Source: JACVRW01 sp963739095
GTDB taxonomy: Bacteria; Actinomycetota; Thermoleophilia; Solirubrobacterales; Thermoleophilaceae
NCBI GenBank assembly: GCA_963739095.1
Contig: CAVTZF010000039.1
Span: forward strand, 62,001 to 126,000
Reading direction: 5' to 3'
Length of the DNA: 64,000 nucleotides
This document shows positions 29,097-37,465 of this stretch, piece after piece; positions within the stretch are counted from its first letter, which is position 1, and the number at the start of each line of letters is the position of its first letter. The position numbers and the translations under genes are program-made. The notes under the pieces were generated by a model. That model made no database searches and was not told the DNA's origin. It worked only from the letters and a program-made list of their open reading frames with translations.

Positions 29097-30104
29097 ATGA
29101 AGCCAGGTGGATTCCCGCGCCAACCGCTCCTGTTCGGGCCCTCGCCGGTCCACCCGCTCGAGCGCCTCAGCGCCCATCTCGGCGGTGCCGAGCTCTGGGC
29201 CAAGCGCGACGACTGCAACAGCGGGCTCGCCTACGGCGGCAACAAGACGCGCAAGCTCGAGTACCTCGTGGCCGACGCGCTTGCGAAGGGGTGCGACACG
29301 CTCGTCTCGATCGGCGGGGTGCAGTCGAACCACACCCGCCAGGTGGCCGCCGTCGCCGCTCGCCTCGGGCTCCGCTGCGTGCTCGTGCAGGAGAGCTGGG
29401 TCGACTGGCCCGACGTCGTCTACGACCGCGTCGGCAACATCCAGCTCAGCCGCATCATGGGCGCCGACGTCCGGCTCGTCGAGGCGGGCTTCGGCATCGG
29501 CTTCAAGGAGAGCTGGGAACAGGCGCTGGCCGACATCGAGGCGGCCGGAGGCAAGCCGTACGCGATCCCGGCCGGCGCATCTGACCACGAGCTCGGCGGG
29601 CTCGGCTTCGCGAACTGGGCAATGGAGCTCGAGCGCCAGGAGCGCGAGCTCGGCGTCTTCTTCGACACGATCGTCGTCTGCTCGGTCACCGGCTCGACGC
29701 AGGCGGGCATGATCGCCGGCTTCGCCGCGCAGGAGCGCGAGCGGCGCGTGATCGGGATCGACGGCTCGGCCAAGCCGGCCGAGACCCATGAACAGGTGGC
29801 GCGCATCGCGCGCCGCACGGCCGAGCTGATCGAGGTGGGCCGCGAGCTGCGCGACGACGAGATCGTGCTCGACGACCGCTACCACGCGGGTACCTACGGA
29901 ATCCCGGACGAGGGGACGCTCGAGGCGATCCGCACGGCGGGCCGGCTCGAGGGGATGATCACCGACCCCGTCTACGAGGGAAAGTCGATGGCAGGGATGA
30001 TCGACCTGGTGGCGAGCGGCGAGATCGACAGGGACTCGAAGGTGCTCTACGCGCACCTGGGCGGCCAGCCGGCTCTGAGCGCCTACGCGGCGCTGTTCCG
30101 GTGA
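29097..30104 (+). CDS. acdS: 1-aminocyclopropane-1-carboxylate (ACC) deaminase
   Basis: A 335-residue PLP enzyme with the AcdS signatures LWAKRDDCNSGLAYGGNKTR (PLP Lys in GGNKTRKLEYL near residue 52), VSIGGVQSNHTRQVAAVAA, VVCSVTGSTQAGM and TDPVYEGKSMAGMID with LYAHLGGQPAL near the end. The Glu of YEGK and the Leu of HLGG are the residues used to separate true ACC deaminases from D-cysteine desulfhydrases, where Thr and Ser occur. It converts ACC, the ethylene precursor, to 2-oxobutanoate and ammonia, a plant-associated trait. Overlaps the VOC gene by four bases. Divergent from the FtsH gene across about 90 bases. Confidence 0.93.
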   Translation: MKPGGFPRQPLLFGPSPVHPLERLSAHLGGAELWAKRDDCNSGLAYGGNKTRKLEYLVADALAKGCDTLVSIGGVQSNHTRQVAAVAARLGLRCVLVQESWVDWPDVVYDRVGNIQLSRIMGADVRLVEAGFGIGFKESWEQALADIEAAGGKPYAIPAGASDHELGGLGFANWAMELERQERELGVFFDTIVVCSVTGSTQAGMIAGFAAQERERRVIGIDGSAKPAETHEQVARIARRTAELIEVGRELRDDEIVLDDRYHAGTYGIPDEGTLEAIRTAGRLEGMITDPVYEGKSMAGMIDLVASGEIDRDSKVLYAHLGGQPALSAYAALFR

Positions 30105-30958
30105 CGATCCCGGCCGCCACCCGGATCGGGGCGGTGCGCCTGCGCGCGGCGGATGCCGACGCGCTCACGAGCTTCTACGAGCGCGTGATCGGGCTGCGCA
30201 CGCTCGCGCGTGAGAACGGGCTCGTGCGGCTGGGTCTGGTCGAGGGAGCGCCGCTCGTCGAGCTCGTGGCCGCGCCGGACGCGCCGCCGCGCCCGCCGGT
30301 CAGCACCGGCCTTTTCCACCAAGCGATCCTGGTCCCCGAGCGCGCCGACCTCGCTCGCGCCCTGGTGCGCGTCAGTGGCGCGGGCTGGCGCCTCACCGGG
30401 GCATCCGATCATCTCGTCAGCGAGGCGCTCTACCTGAATGACCCGGAGGGCAACGGCATCGAGATCTACCGCGACCGTCCCCGCGAGGAGTGGCGCCGCA
30501 GCCCGGCCGGCGAGCTCGCGATGGCCACGCTGCCGCTCGACCTCGAATCGGTCCTGGGGGAGCTCGGCGCCGATCGCGTCTCGGGCGATCCTGGCCCGAT
30601 CGCGCCGGACACGCGGATCGGCCATGTGCACCTCCAGGTCTCGCAGCTCGACGCCGTGGAGCGCTTCTATGCGGGCTCGCTCGAGCTCGAGGTGATGGTG
30701 CGCTCCTACCCGGGCGCCCTGTTCGTCGCGGCCGGCGGCTACCACCACCACATCGGGCTCAACACCTGGCAGAGCGCCGGCGCCCCGGCGCCCCCGGAGG
30801 GCGCGCGCGGCCTCGAGCACTACGAGCTCGTGCTGCCGGATTCCGCGGAGCGCGACCGCCTGGCGGCCTCACTGGGGCCGGACGCCGAGCCGCTCGAGCT
30901 TCAGGAGGGCGTGCGCGCGACCGACCCGTCGGGCAACCGGGTGCTCCTGAGGACCTAG
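30101..30958 (+). CDS. VOC-family two-domain protein (catechol-2,3-dioxygenase/CatE-like)
   Basis: A 285-residue protein with two vicinal-oxygen-chelate halves. Half 1 has IGAVRLRAADADALTSFYE, LFHQAILVPERA and DPEGNGIEIYRDRP. Half 2 has GHVHLQVSQLDAVERFYA, YHHHIGLNTW and DPSGNRVLL. Metal-ligand candidates are the His of LFHQAI or GHVHL and the Glu of IEIYRD. This arrangement resembles CatE-type ring-cleavage enzymes; the substrate is unknown. GTG start inside the acdS stop, so the two are co-translated. A strong hairpin follows the stop. Confidence 0.88.
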   Translation: MTIPAATRIGAVRLRAADADALTSFYERVIGLRTLARENGLVRLGLVEGAPLVELVAAPDAPPRPPVSTGLFHQAILVPERADLARALVRVSGAGWRLTGASDHLVSEALYLNDPEGNGIEIYRDRPREEWRRSPAGELAMATLPLDLESVLGELGADRVSGDPGPIAPDTRIGHVHLQVSQLDAVERFYAGSLELEVMVRSYPGALFVAAGGYHHHIGLNTWQSAGAPAPPEGARGLEHYELVLPDSAERDRLAASLGPDAEPLELQEGVRATDPSGNRVLLRT

Positions 30959-30988
30959 CAGGCCGCGCCACAAAGGGCGCGGCCTGCT
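30957..30988. terminator. GC-rich hairpin between convergent genes
   Basis: A perfect 13-bp stem, AGCAGGCCGCGCC (30957-30969) with GGCGCGGCCTGCT (30976-30988), around a six-base loop. It begins at the VOC stop codon and lies 10 bases from the convergent DUF4394 gene, so it can serve both. No T-run follows, so termination is inferred from structure and place. Confidence 0.7.
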
Positions 30989-30997
30989 GGATGTCGC

Positions 30998-31840
30998 TCA
31001 GGGCTGATCCTGCACGGCCGCGAGGCCGGTGATCGTGTGCGAGCCACGGCCGATCTGGCCGAGCTTCACGCTCTTGCCGTTCAGCACGTTCACGCGGTAC
31101 AGCTCAGCGCCGGGCCGCCGGTCCGAGGCGGTGGCGATGTAGCCGACGTTGTTCTGGCCGGCGATGTCGAAGCCGCTGTCGCCGCGGACGTTGATGTCCA
31201 GCTGCTGCGGCATCGTCAGCGTGCCGTTGTTGGGCGGGTTCTGCACGTAGATCGCGTCATCGAGGGCGTCGAGCGCGTACAGGGTGGTCGTCGCCGCGAG
31301 CGTCGCGCTGAACGACGAGTTGGTGTACGCGGAGCCGACCACCGTCGGGTCGTTGGGGTTGAGGTCGGCGTCGGGCGCCGGGGTCCCCAGCGCGCCGGTG
31401 TCCGGATTCAGGCGCAGGTTCTGGTTGGCGTCGCTCGTCACGCGGATGCGATCCACGGTCGGGTTGAAATCGACGCCGAAGAACCGGCCGTTGAGCGCCG
31501 GAGTGAACGCCGGGCCCTCGGCAACAGCCTTGCCGGTGACCGCGCTCACGCGGTACACGACGCTGTCGCTGCCGACGCCATAGAGCTCACCGGTCGCGGG
31601 GCGGAAGTCGATGCCCCTGAGGCTGACTCCCATCGGCAGGCCGCTGATCGGCTGCGAGCTGTCGAGTTGGCGCGGGTTGTCCGCCGAGAAGCTGACCAGG
31701 TTGCCCTGGTTGTCGGTGGCGTAGAACGTTCGGCCGCCGCCGTCCTTGCCGGGGCTTCCGGCCTGTCCGGTGACCGGCACGGCGAGCGCGGCCACCAACG
31801 TCGCGCCGAGGGCAAGTTTCGCCCATCGCTTGCGCATCAT
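30998..31840 (-). CDS. Secreted DUF4394 domain protein
   Basis: A 280-residue exported protein. The signal peptide is LALGATLVAALAVPVTGQA, followed by beta-propeller-like repeats with FYATDNQGNLVSFSAD, LRGIDFRPATGELYGVGSDS, FFGVDFNPTVDRIRVTSDA and QNLRLNPDTGAL, which are the typical DUF4394 segments. Function of the family is unknown. ATG 31840 is supported by AGGAGG eight bases upstream. It shares a 147-base divergent intergenic region with the murein endopeptidase gene. Confidence 0.88.
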   Translation of the reverse strand: MMRKRWAKLALGATLVAALAVPVTGQAGSPGKDGGGRTFYATDNQGNLVSFSADNPRQLDSSQPISGLPMGVSLRGIDFRPATGELYGVGSDSVVYRVSAVTGKAVAEGPAFTPALNGRFFGVDFNPTVDRIRVTSDANQNLRLNPDTGALGTPAPDADLNPNDPTVVGSAYTNSSFSATLAATTTLYALDALDDAIYVQNPPNNGTLTMPQQLDINVRGDSGFDIAGQNNVGYIATASDRRPGAELYRVNVLNGKSVKLGQIGRGSHTITGLAAVQDQP

Positions 31841-31987
31841 CTGCTGTTCCTCCTGGAGGGTCGGGTATGACCCCAATTCGCAACCGGGCCCCCTAACGGT
31901 TCACCCGCGGCGAGCGCGTACGCGCCGAGATCAGCCGGCGGCGTCCTGCGACCATGAGAACTCGCGCGGCCACCGGCTGCGTCGCTC

Positions 31988-32776
31988 ATGAGTCGATCGT
32001 TCTCAGGCTCCATCCCTCCCACGCCCGGCGCGCCGGACCGCGCCCGGCGCGGGCGCCGTACCGCAAACAGGGTGCGGATCCTCCTGGCAGTCCTGGTGAT
32101 CGTCCCCGTGACAGCCGCGGCCGTCGCGGTGGCCGCGCTTGCCGAGGGGCCGGCAACCGGGCTCGCCGAGCTTCGCTTCCCGGACGCCGTGCCGGCCCAG
32201 GTCGTGCCGCCGCCCCCGGTCGCCCCGCTCCCGCCGCCTCAGGCGCCGATTCACTGGCGCCGCTCGACGGCGCTCGGCACACACGCCGGCGGCCGGCTCG
32301 TGGACGGGGTCCAGCTACCGGCCGAGCGGACGACCTTCTTCACCTGGGACCCGGTGCTGCGCCGCTCGCCGAACCGGCCCTGGCGGCGCTGGGGCACGGA
32401 CCGGCTGGTGCGCATGGTCCTCCGCGTCGCGCGCGACTTCCGCGCCGCGCACCCGGACGCGCCGCGCATGGCGGTGGGCGACCTGAGCCGCCCGCACGGC
32501 GGCGACTTCGGCCCGCAGTTCGGCTACATCGGCCACGCGAGCCATCAGAACGGGCTCGACGCCGACATCTACTACCCGCGGGCGGATGGCCGCGAGCGCG
32601 CGCCGCGCTTCGCGTCGGAGATCGACCGCGAGCTCTCGCAGGAGCTCGTCGACCGCTTCCTGGCGCTCGGAGCGCAGGTCATCTTCGTCGGCCCCAACAC
32701 CGGCCTGACCGGCCCGTCGGGGCGCGTACAGCCGCTCGTGAACCACGACAACCACCTGCACGTGCGATTGCCCTGA
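31988..32776 (+). CDS. Penicillin-insensitive murein endopeptidase-like (M74/MepA-type) secreted peptidase
   Basis: A 262-residue protein with one N-terminal membrane anchor (about 30-52), a Pro-rich spacer, and a C-terminal metallopeptidase-like domain. The domain has VGDLSRPHGGDFGPQFGYIG, HASHQNGLDADIYYP (Zn His and Asp) and a final HDNHLHVRLP (Zn His). This HxxGxD plus HxH pattern is shared by MepA (M74) and related LAS-type peptidoglycan endopeptidases. It probably cleaves cross-links in peptidoglycan at the outer face of the membrane. The spacer region is APPPPVAPLPPPQAP-like in composition. Assignment to M74 is by motif. Confidence 0.8.
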   Translation: MSRSFSGSIPPTPGAPDRARRGRRTANRVRILLAVLVIVPVTAAAVAVAALAEGPATGLAELRFPDAVPAQVVPPPPVAPLPPPQAPIHWRRSTALGTHAGGRLVDGVQLPAERTTFFTWDPVLRRSPNRPWRRWGTDRLVRMVLRVARDFRAAHPDAPRMAVGDLSRPHGGDFGPQFGYIGHASHQNGLDADIYYPRADGRERAPRFASEIDRELSQELVDRFLALGAQVIFVGPNTGLTGPSGRVQPLVNHDNHLHVRLP

Positions 32777-32792
32777 CGGCCAGGGGTCAGGC

Positions 32793-35417
32793 CTAGGCGG
32801 GTGGCTGGTCCGCAACCGGGATCGCGGCCGCGATGAGCGTGCCGCCGTCCTCCGGACTCTCCACCCGGAGCCGGCCGTCCAGGACGGCGAGCCGGTCGTG
32901 CAGCCCGACCAGACCGCTCCCGTCGGGCCGGGCGCCTCCCACGCCGTCATCCCGCACCTGGACCGCGAGCGTGCCGTCCTCTATGAGCGCGGTGACCGTG
33001 ACGCGCTTCGCGTGGGCGTGCTTGGCGATGTTGGTCAGCGCCTCCGCGACCACGAAGTAGGCGGTCGCCTCGACCTCGGCGGGCCACCGATCCAGGGGCA
33101 CCCGGTTCTCGACGGGGATCGACATCCGCGCGGTCAGCGCATCGACGCCGGCGCGCAACCCGCCGTGGGTGAGGACGACCGGGAGGATGCCGTGCGCGAG
33201 CTCGCGCAGCTCGGCCGTGGCCTGCTCCGCCTGGTCGAGGGCGTCCGACACGAGCGCGGGCGCCACGTCGGCCCCCTGGTCGAGCGCCCTGGAGGCCAGC
33301 TTCAGCCTGATGACCGTGTGGACCAGGCGCTGCTGAGCTCCGTCATGGAGGTCGCGAACAACCCGCCGGCGCTCCTCGTCCGCGGCCGACACGATCCGCG
33401 CCCGCGACGCCGCCAGGTCCGAGCGCGCCTGGATGTTCGAGATCGCCGTGGCGACCAGCTCTGTGAACTCCCCCACGCGCGTCTCCGTGCCCGCCGGCAG
33501 CGGCTCATCCTGCCGCGTGGCGGCGACTATCGCGCCCCACAGTCGCCCCTCGACCACAATCGGGGCGCCGACCGCGGAGCGAATGCCTATGCCGCGGAGA
33601 TGGCTTCCGAAGTCACCAGTCGCCCGCGAGTAGTCGTCGAGACGGGCAGGGAGCCCCGTCCGGAACACGCGCTCGGTGACGCTCTCCCCGACGAGGCTCA
33701 GGCGGTCGCCCACCCGGAACTCGCGTTCGTTCGAGCTTGCAACGATGGTCGCCGTCTCGTCGTCCTCGTAGCGAACGACGGACGTGTCCTCCACCCGCAG
33801 GAGCCGGCGCACCTCCTCGGCGACTGACGCGAACACCTCGGCTGGCGGTAACTCGCGCGCGACGAGCGTTGCCACGCGGCGAAGGCCCGCCTGCTCCTCC
33901 GCGAGCCGCTCCACCTCCCCGCGCGCCTCGCTGTTGGCGATCGCGGTCGCCACCAGCTCCGTGAAGTTCAGCAGGCGAGCTTCGGTGTGAGCGGGCACCA
34001 GCTCGCCGTGCGTCGAATGCACGATCAGCGCGCCCCACAACCGTCCCTCGACGGCGATCGGGCTGCCGACCGAGGAGCAGATCCCGAGCCCCTCCCGGAT
34101 CGAAGCCGCGATGGGCTCGGCAAAGCCGTCGTAGTCGTCGATGCGTGCCGGCCGGCCCGTCTTCGAGATCGTCAGCGCCAGATCGCCGCCGCCGGTGAGC
34201 AGCGCGAGCTCGCCGGCGACCTCCGACTCTGCTCCGGCCGCGGCCCAGGTGGCCACGGCAGTGGCCGTTTCGTCGCCCTCGAACCGGATCATCCCCGCCA
34301 GGTCCATCCCCAGCAGCGTGCCGACCTCCTCGGTGACGGCGTTGAAGAGGTCTCCCGAAAGGACGCCCTGCGCGACCAGCGTTGCCACCCGCCGCAGGGC
34401 GGCCTGCTCCTCGGTCAGCCGCGCCGCCTCGGCCCGAGCCTCGCTGTTCGCTACCGCCGTGGCAACGAGCTCCGCGAATCGGGCGAGGCGCGCCTCGGTG
34501 TCGCTCGGGAGGGGCCCCGTGGTGGAGTGCACCGCCAGATTGCCCCATACCCGGCCCTCGACGATGATCGGGCTTCCCACCGAGGAGCTGACTCCCTGTT
34601 CCGTCCTCACGTACTCGGCGATCGGCCCGGGCACGTCCCTCCAGTCGTCGATGCGCGCGGAGCGCCCGGTCTTCAGGATGCGCGGTGCGAGGCTCTCCCC
34701 CACGAGCGGCCACTGCCGGCCCACCTCGGTGACGGCATCCACGCCCTCGATGGTCCAGTTGCCCACAGCGGTCAGCACTTCGCCGGGTCCGTAACGGATC
34801 ATCGCGGCGGCGTCGGTGCCAAGCAGCCGCCCGACCTCCTCGGTGACGGCAGCGAACAGCTCATCCGGAGGCACCCCCTGCGCGACCAGCGTCGCCACCC
34901 GCCGCAGCGCGGCCTGCTCGTCCGCGAGCCGGCCGAGCTCATCCTGCAGCGACGCCTGCCGCTTCGATGGGGCCGCGCCGGGCTCGCGCAGCACCTCCTC
35001 GACGCGCAGGCGCTCCTCGATGTCGGTGAAGGCGACCAGGGCGCCGCGGCCATCCCGCATCTCGAACGGAACCGAGACGTACGAGACGGGGAACATGGAG
35101 CCGTCGCGGCGGATGAACCAGTCCAGCTCGCTGGAGACCGTCTCCCCGGACGTGATCGGTCGCAGCATGGGACACTCCGCGGCGGGGAACGGGGTCCCGT
35201 CCCGGTGCCGGTAGTGGATCGTCGCGTGACTGTTGCGGCCGAGCAGCTCCTCCGCGCGCTCGTAGCCGAGCGCGGTGAGCGCGGCCGGGCTGACGAACCT
35301 GATCAGGCCATCGTGGTCCACGACCCACAGCGGCTGCTCGATCGTCTCGAGTACCGCGGCGATGAACTCCTCGGCTCTGAACAGCACACCGGAAAGGTCG
35401 ATCGGGGACTCAGACAT
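32793..35417 (-). CDS. Sensor histidine kinase with PAS, three GAF domains and HisKA_3/HATPase
   Basis: An 874-residue soluble protein. A PAS domain (about 15-140, PLWVVDHDGLIRFVSPAAL) is followed by three similar GAF units of about 165 residues, each led by LRRVATLVA and holding VGSPI-VEGR-WG. Then comes the dimerisation segment EERRRVVRDLHDGAQQRLVH with the phospho-acceptor His near residue 695, and an HATPase_c domain (AEALTNIAKHA, VRDDGVGGA, GLVGLHDRL). This is the NarL/DesK class. No response regulator lies next to it, so its partner is elsewhere. The GAF triplication suggests sensing of small ligands or redox state. No transmembrane segment was seen. Confidence 0.92.
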   Translation of the reverse strand: MSESPIDLSGVLFRAEEFIAAVLETIEQPLWVVDHDGLIRFVSPAALTALGYERAEELLGRNSHATIHYRHRDGTPFPAAECPMLRPITSGETVSSELDWFIRRDGSMFPVSYVSVPFEMRDGRGALVAFTDIEERLRVEEVLREPGAAPSKRQASLQDELGRLADEQAALRRVATLVAQGVPPDELFAAVTEEVGRLLGTDAAAMIRYGPGEVLTAVGNWTIEGVDAVTEVGRQWPLVGESLAPRILKTGRSARIDDWRDVPGPIAEYVRTEQGVSSSVGSPIIVEGRVWGNLAVHSTTGPLPSDTEARLARFAELVATAVANSEARAEAARLTEEQAALRRVATLVAQGVLSGDLFNAVTEEVGTLLGMDLAGMIRFEGDETATAVATWAAAGAESEVAGELALLTGGGDLALTISKTGRPARIDDYDGFAEPIAASIREGLGICSSVGSPIAVEGRLWGALIVHSTHGELVPAHTEARLLNFTELVATAIANSEARGEVERLAEEQAGLRRVATLVARELPPAEVFASVAEEVRRLLRVEDTSVVRYEDDETATIVASSNEREFRVGDRLSLVGESVTERVFRTGLPARLDDYSRATGDFGSHLRGIGIRSAVGAPIVVEGRLWGAIVAATRQDEPLPAGTETRVGEFTELVATAISNIQARSDLAASRARIVSAADEERRRVVRDLHDGAQQRLVHTVIRLKLASRALDQGADVAPALVSDALDQAEQATAELRELAHGILPVVLTHGGLRAGVDALTARMSIPVENRVPLDRWPAEVEATAYFVVAEALTNIAKHAHAKRVTVTALIEDGTLAVQVRDDGVGGARPDGSGLVGLHDRLAVLDGRLRVESPEDGGTLIAAAIPVADQPPA

Positions 35418-35447
35418 CCGCAGCTCCCGGCCAGTCTATGCCCGTTG

Positions 35448-36482
35448 TCAGCCCGCCGGAACGTCCACGAGCGGGACCGTGTCCAGCGTGTAGTCGCGCT
35501 CGCGCGGCGGGACGTAGTCGTCGATGTTCTCCAGCGTCCACCTCGCGCTCTTGACGACCAGCTCCTTGGGCGGGTTCTCTGCCTTGCCCTTCCCGACGAA
35601 CCCGGACAGCGCCTTGATCAGCGCCCAGCCCGTGCCGACGGGGTCGGTGTCGATCGTCCCGGTGAGGCGATGCTCTCTGATCGCGTTGATCGCGTCGACG
35701 TCGCCGTTCTGGCCGAACACGATGACGCCGTCGCCCGAGCCGTCATAGATCTCCGTTCCGTCTGCGGTGAGGGCGGCGGAGGCCCCGAGTGCCGAGGCAT
35801 CGTTGTAGGCCCAGATGGCTTGCACGTCGGGGTTCTTGGTCAGCAGGTCGGCGACGATCGGCTGCGCGGTCGCGGCCGTGTCCTTCGTGTTGTGCGCCTT
35901 GGCGACGATCGTGAGCCCATCTTCTGCGACGTTCTCGGCGAAGCACTTCTCGTAGGCCTGGATCGACGGGACGGGCGGACCGCCGATCGCGAGCACCTTC
36001 GCGCCGGGCTTCTCGTGGGCGATGTAGTCCACGAGCTCCGCGATCGGCGAGCCTGCGCCGCACCTGTTGAGCTGCCACCACACCGTCGCGTCGACCCCGG
36101 TGCCCTCGGAGTTCACCCCGATCACCGGAATGTCGGCGGCCTGGGCCTGGCCATATGCGCCCGCGGCGGCCCCGGGGTCGAGCGTCCAGCTCGCAATGCC
36201 GTCCTCGCCCTGGTTGACCATCGTCGCGATGTCCGCGACCTGCTTGTCGGGCGACAGGTTGGCGTCGATTGACTCCGCCGTCCAGCCGAGCTCCTCGGCG
36301 GCCGCCTTGAACCCGAACACGATGTCCTGCTGGCCCGGTTGCGCCCCTACCGGGTTCGAGTAGGCGACCTTAGTCGCCTCGTCGCCGGACCCAGCGTCGT
36401 CGTCGCCCCCGCACGCCGCGACAGCGACTGCGGCCATTAGCGCAGCAGCAGTCGCGAACAGCCTCAACATCCTCCCGTTCAT
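35448..36482 (-). CDS. Ribose-type ABC transporter substrate-binding lipoprotein
   Basis: A 344-residue periplasmic-binding-fold lipoprotein. The lipobox AVAVAAC places the lipidated Cys at residue 24. Family segments are FGFKAAAEELGW, IASWTLDPGAA, DIPVIGVNSEG, QPIVADLLTKNPDVQAIWAYNDA and GTIDTDPVGTGW. It resembles RbsB-like binding proteins; the ligand could be a sugar or a small polar molecule. Last gene of the six-gene cassette starting at 43743. Its ATG overlaps the permease stop (ATGA). Confidence 0.9.
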   Translation of the reverse strand: MNGRMLRLFATAAALMAAVAVAACGGDDDAGSGDEATKVAYSNPVGAQPGQQDIVFGFKAAAEELGWTAESIDANLSPDKQVADIATMVNQGEDGIASWTLDPGAAAGAYGQAQAADIPVIGVNSEGTGVDATVWWQLNRCGAGSPIAELVDYIAHEKPGAKVLAIGGPPVPSIQAYEKCFAENVAEDGLTIVAKAHNTKDTAATAQPIVADLLTKNPDVQAIWAYNDASALGASAALTADGTEIYDGSGDGVIVFGQNGDVDAINAIREHRLTGTIDTDPVGTGWALIKALSGFVGKGKAENPPKELVVKSARWTLENIDDYVPPRERDYTLDTVPLVDVPAG

Positions 36483-37465
36483 TCTGACGCAGGGCCGGGG
36501 CCGCGGGGAGCGCCCGCGATCTGACGGGTGCGCAGGCTCCAGCCACGCTCGCGCCGGACGCCGAGCGCGACGGCGGCAATCAAGATCACGCCGCTGACGG
36601 TGCCGTGCCAGAAGGAGGACACGTTCGAGAGCGTGAGCCCGTTCTGCACGACGCCGAGGAACAGGACCCCGATGAGCGTGCCGAGCACGCCGCCCTCGCC
36701 CCCCGTGTAGGCGGTCCCGCCGATGAGCACCGCCGCGATCACCGTAAGAAGCAGCGTCGGGTCGGCCTGCGGGGAGGCGCCGGTGAGGCGCCCGACCTGC
36801 ACCACCGAGGCGAGCCCGGCCGCGAGCCCCGCGATCGCGTACGTGACGAGGATGACGCGGGCTACGTCGATGCCGTTCAGGCGCGCCGCCTCCGGGTTCG
36901 AGCCGACCGCGAATAGCGAGCGGCCAAAGCCCGTGTAGCGCAGCACGCCGCCGGCGATGAGAAGGAGCGCGAGATCGAAGACGAGCAGGATCGGGAACGG
37001 GCCGATGTCGTTGTTGACGAAGTCGCCCAGGGCCGAGAAGCCCGGCTTCCCGAAGACTGTGATGGTCTGGCCGTCGTTCACCACGAGCGCGAAGCTCTGG
37101 TAGATCGAGAGCGTTCCCAGCGTCACCACCAGGAACGAGATCCTCAGCTTCGTGATCAGGATCCCGTTGCCGAGCCCGAGGAAGACACCGAACAGCACCG
37201 TCGCCGCCACGGCGAAGACGATGCTCCAGCCCGCGTCCATCGTCAGCCCGAGGATCATCCCGGCGGCTGTCGCGGCCGACGCCGTCGAGAGGTCCATGCC
37301 CGCGGAGATGATCACGAATGTGGCGCCGAGCGCCAGCACGAGGACGACGCTGTTCGACTTCGCGATGTTCGTGAAGTTGTCCCAGGTCAGGAACACGTCC
37401 TCGGTGATCGAGAGGTAGACGCACACCACGAAGAGCGCCACGAGGACGCCGGAGTAGCGGCTCAA
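36479..37465 (-). CDS. Ribose-type ABC transporter permease
   Basis: A 328-residue BPD_transp_2 permease (RbsC type) with nine or more hydrophobic helices. Hallmarks are ALGATFVIISAGMDLS (cytosolic coupling start) and GFGRSLFAVGSNPEAARLNGI, the EAA-like loop contacting the ATPase, then GGTAYTGGEGGVLGTLIGV. TTG start at 37465 with GGAGG seven bases upstream, overlapping the ATPase stop. Upstream and downstream genes complete the importer. Confidence 0.9.
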   Translation of the reverse strand: MSRYSGVLVALFVVCVYLSITEDVFLTWDNFTNIAKSNSVVLVLALGATFVIISAGMDLSTASAATAAGMILGLTMDAGWSIVFAVAATVLFGVFLGLGNGILITKLRISFLVVTLGTLSIYQSFALVVNDGQTITVFGKPGFSALGDFVNNDIGPFPILLVFDLALLLIAGGVLRYTGFGRSLFAVGSNPEAARLNGIDVARVILVTYAIAGLAAGLASVVQVGRLTGASPQADPTLLLTVIAAVLIGGTAYTGGEGGVLGTLIGVLFLGVVQNGLTLSNVSSFWHGTVSGVILIAAVALGVRRERGWSLRTRQIAGAPRGPGPASE

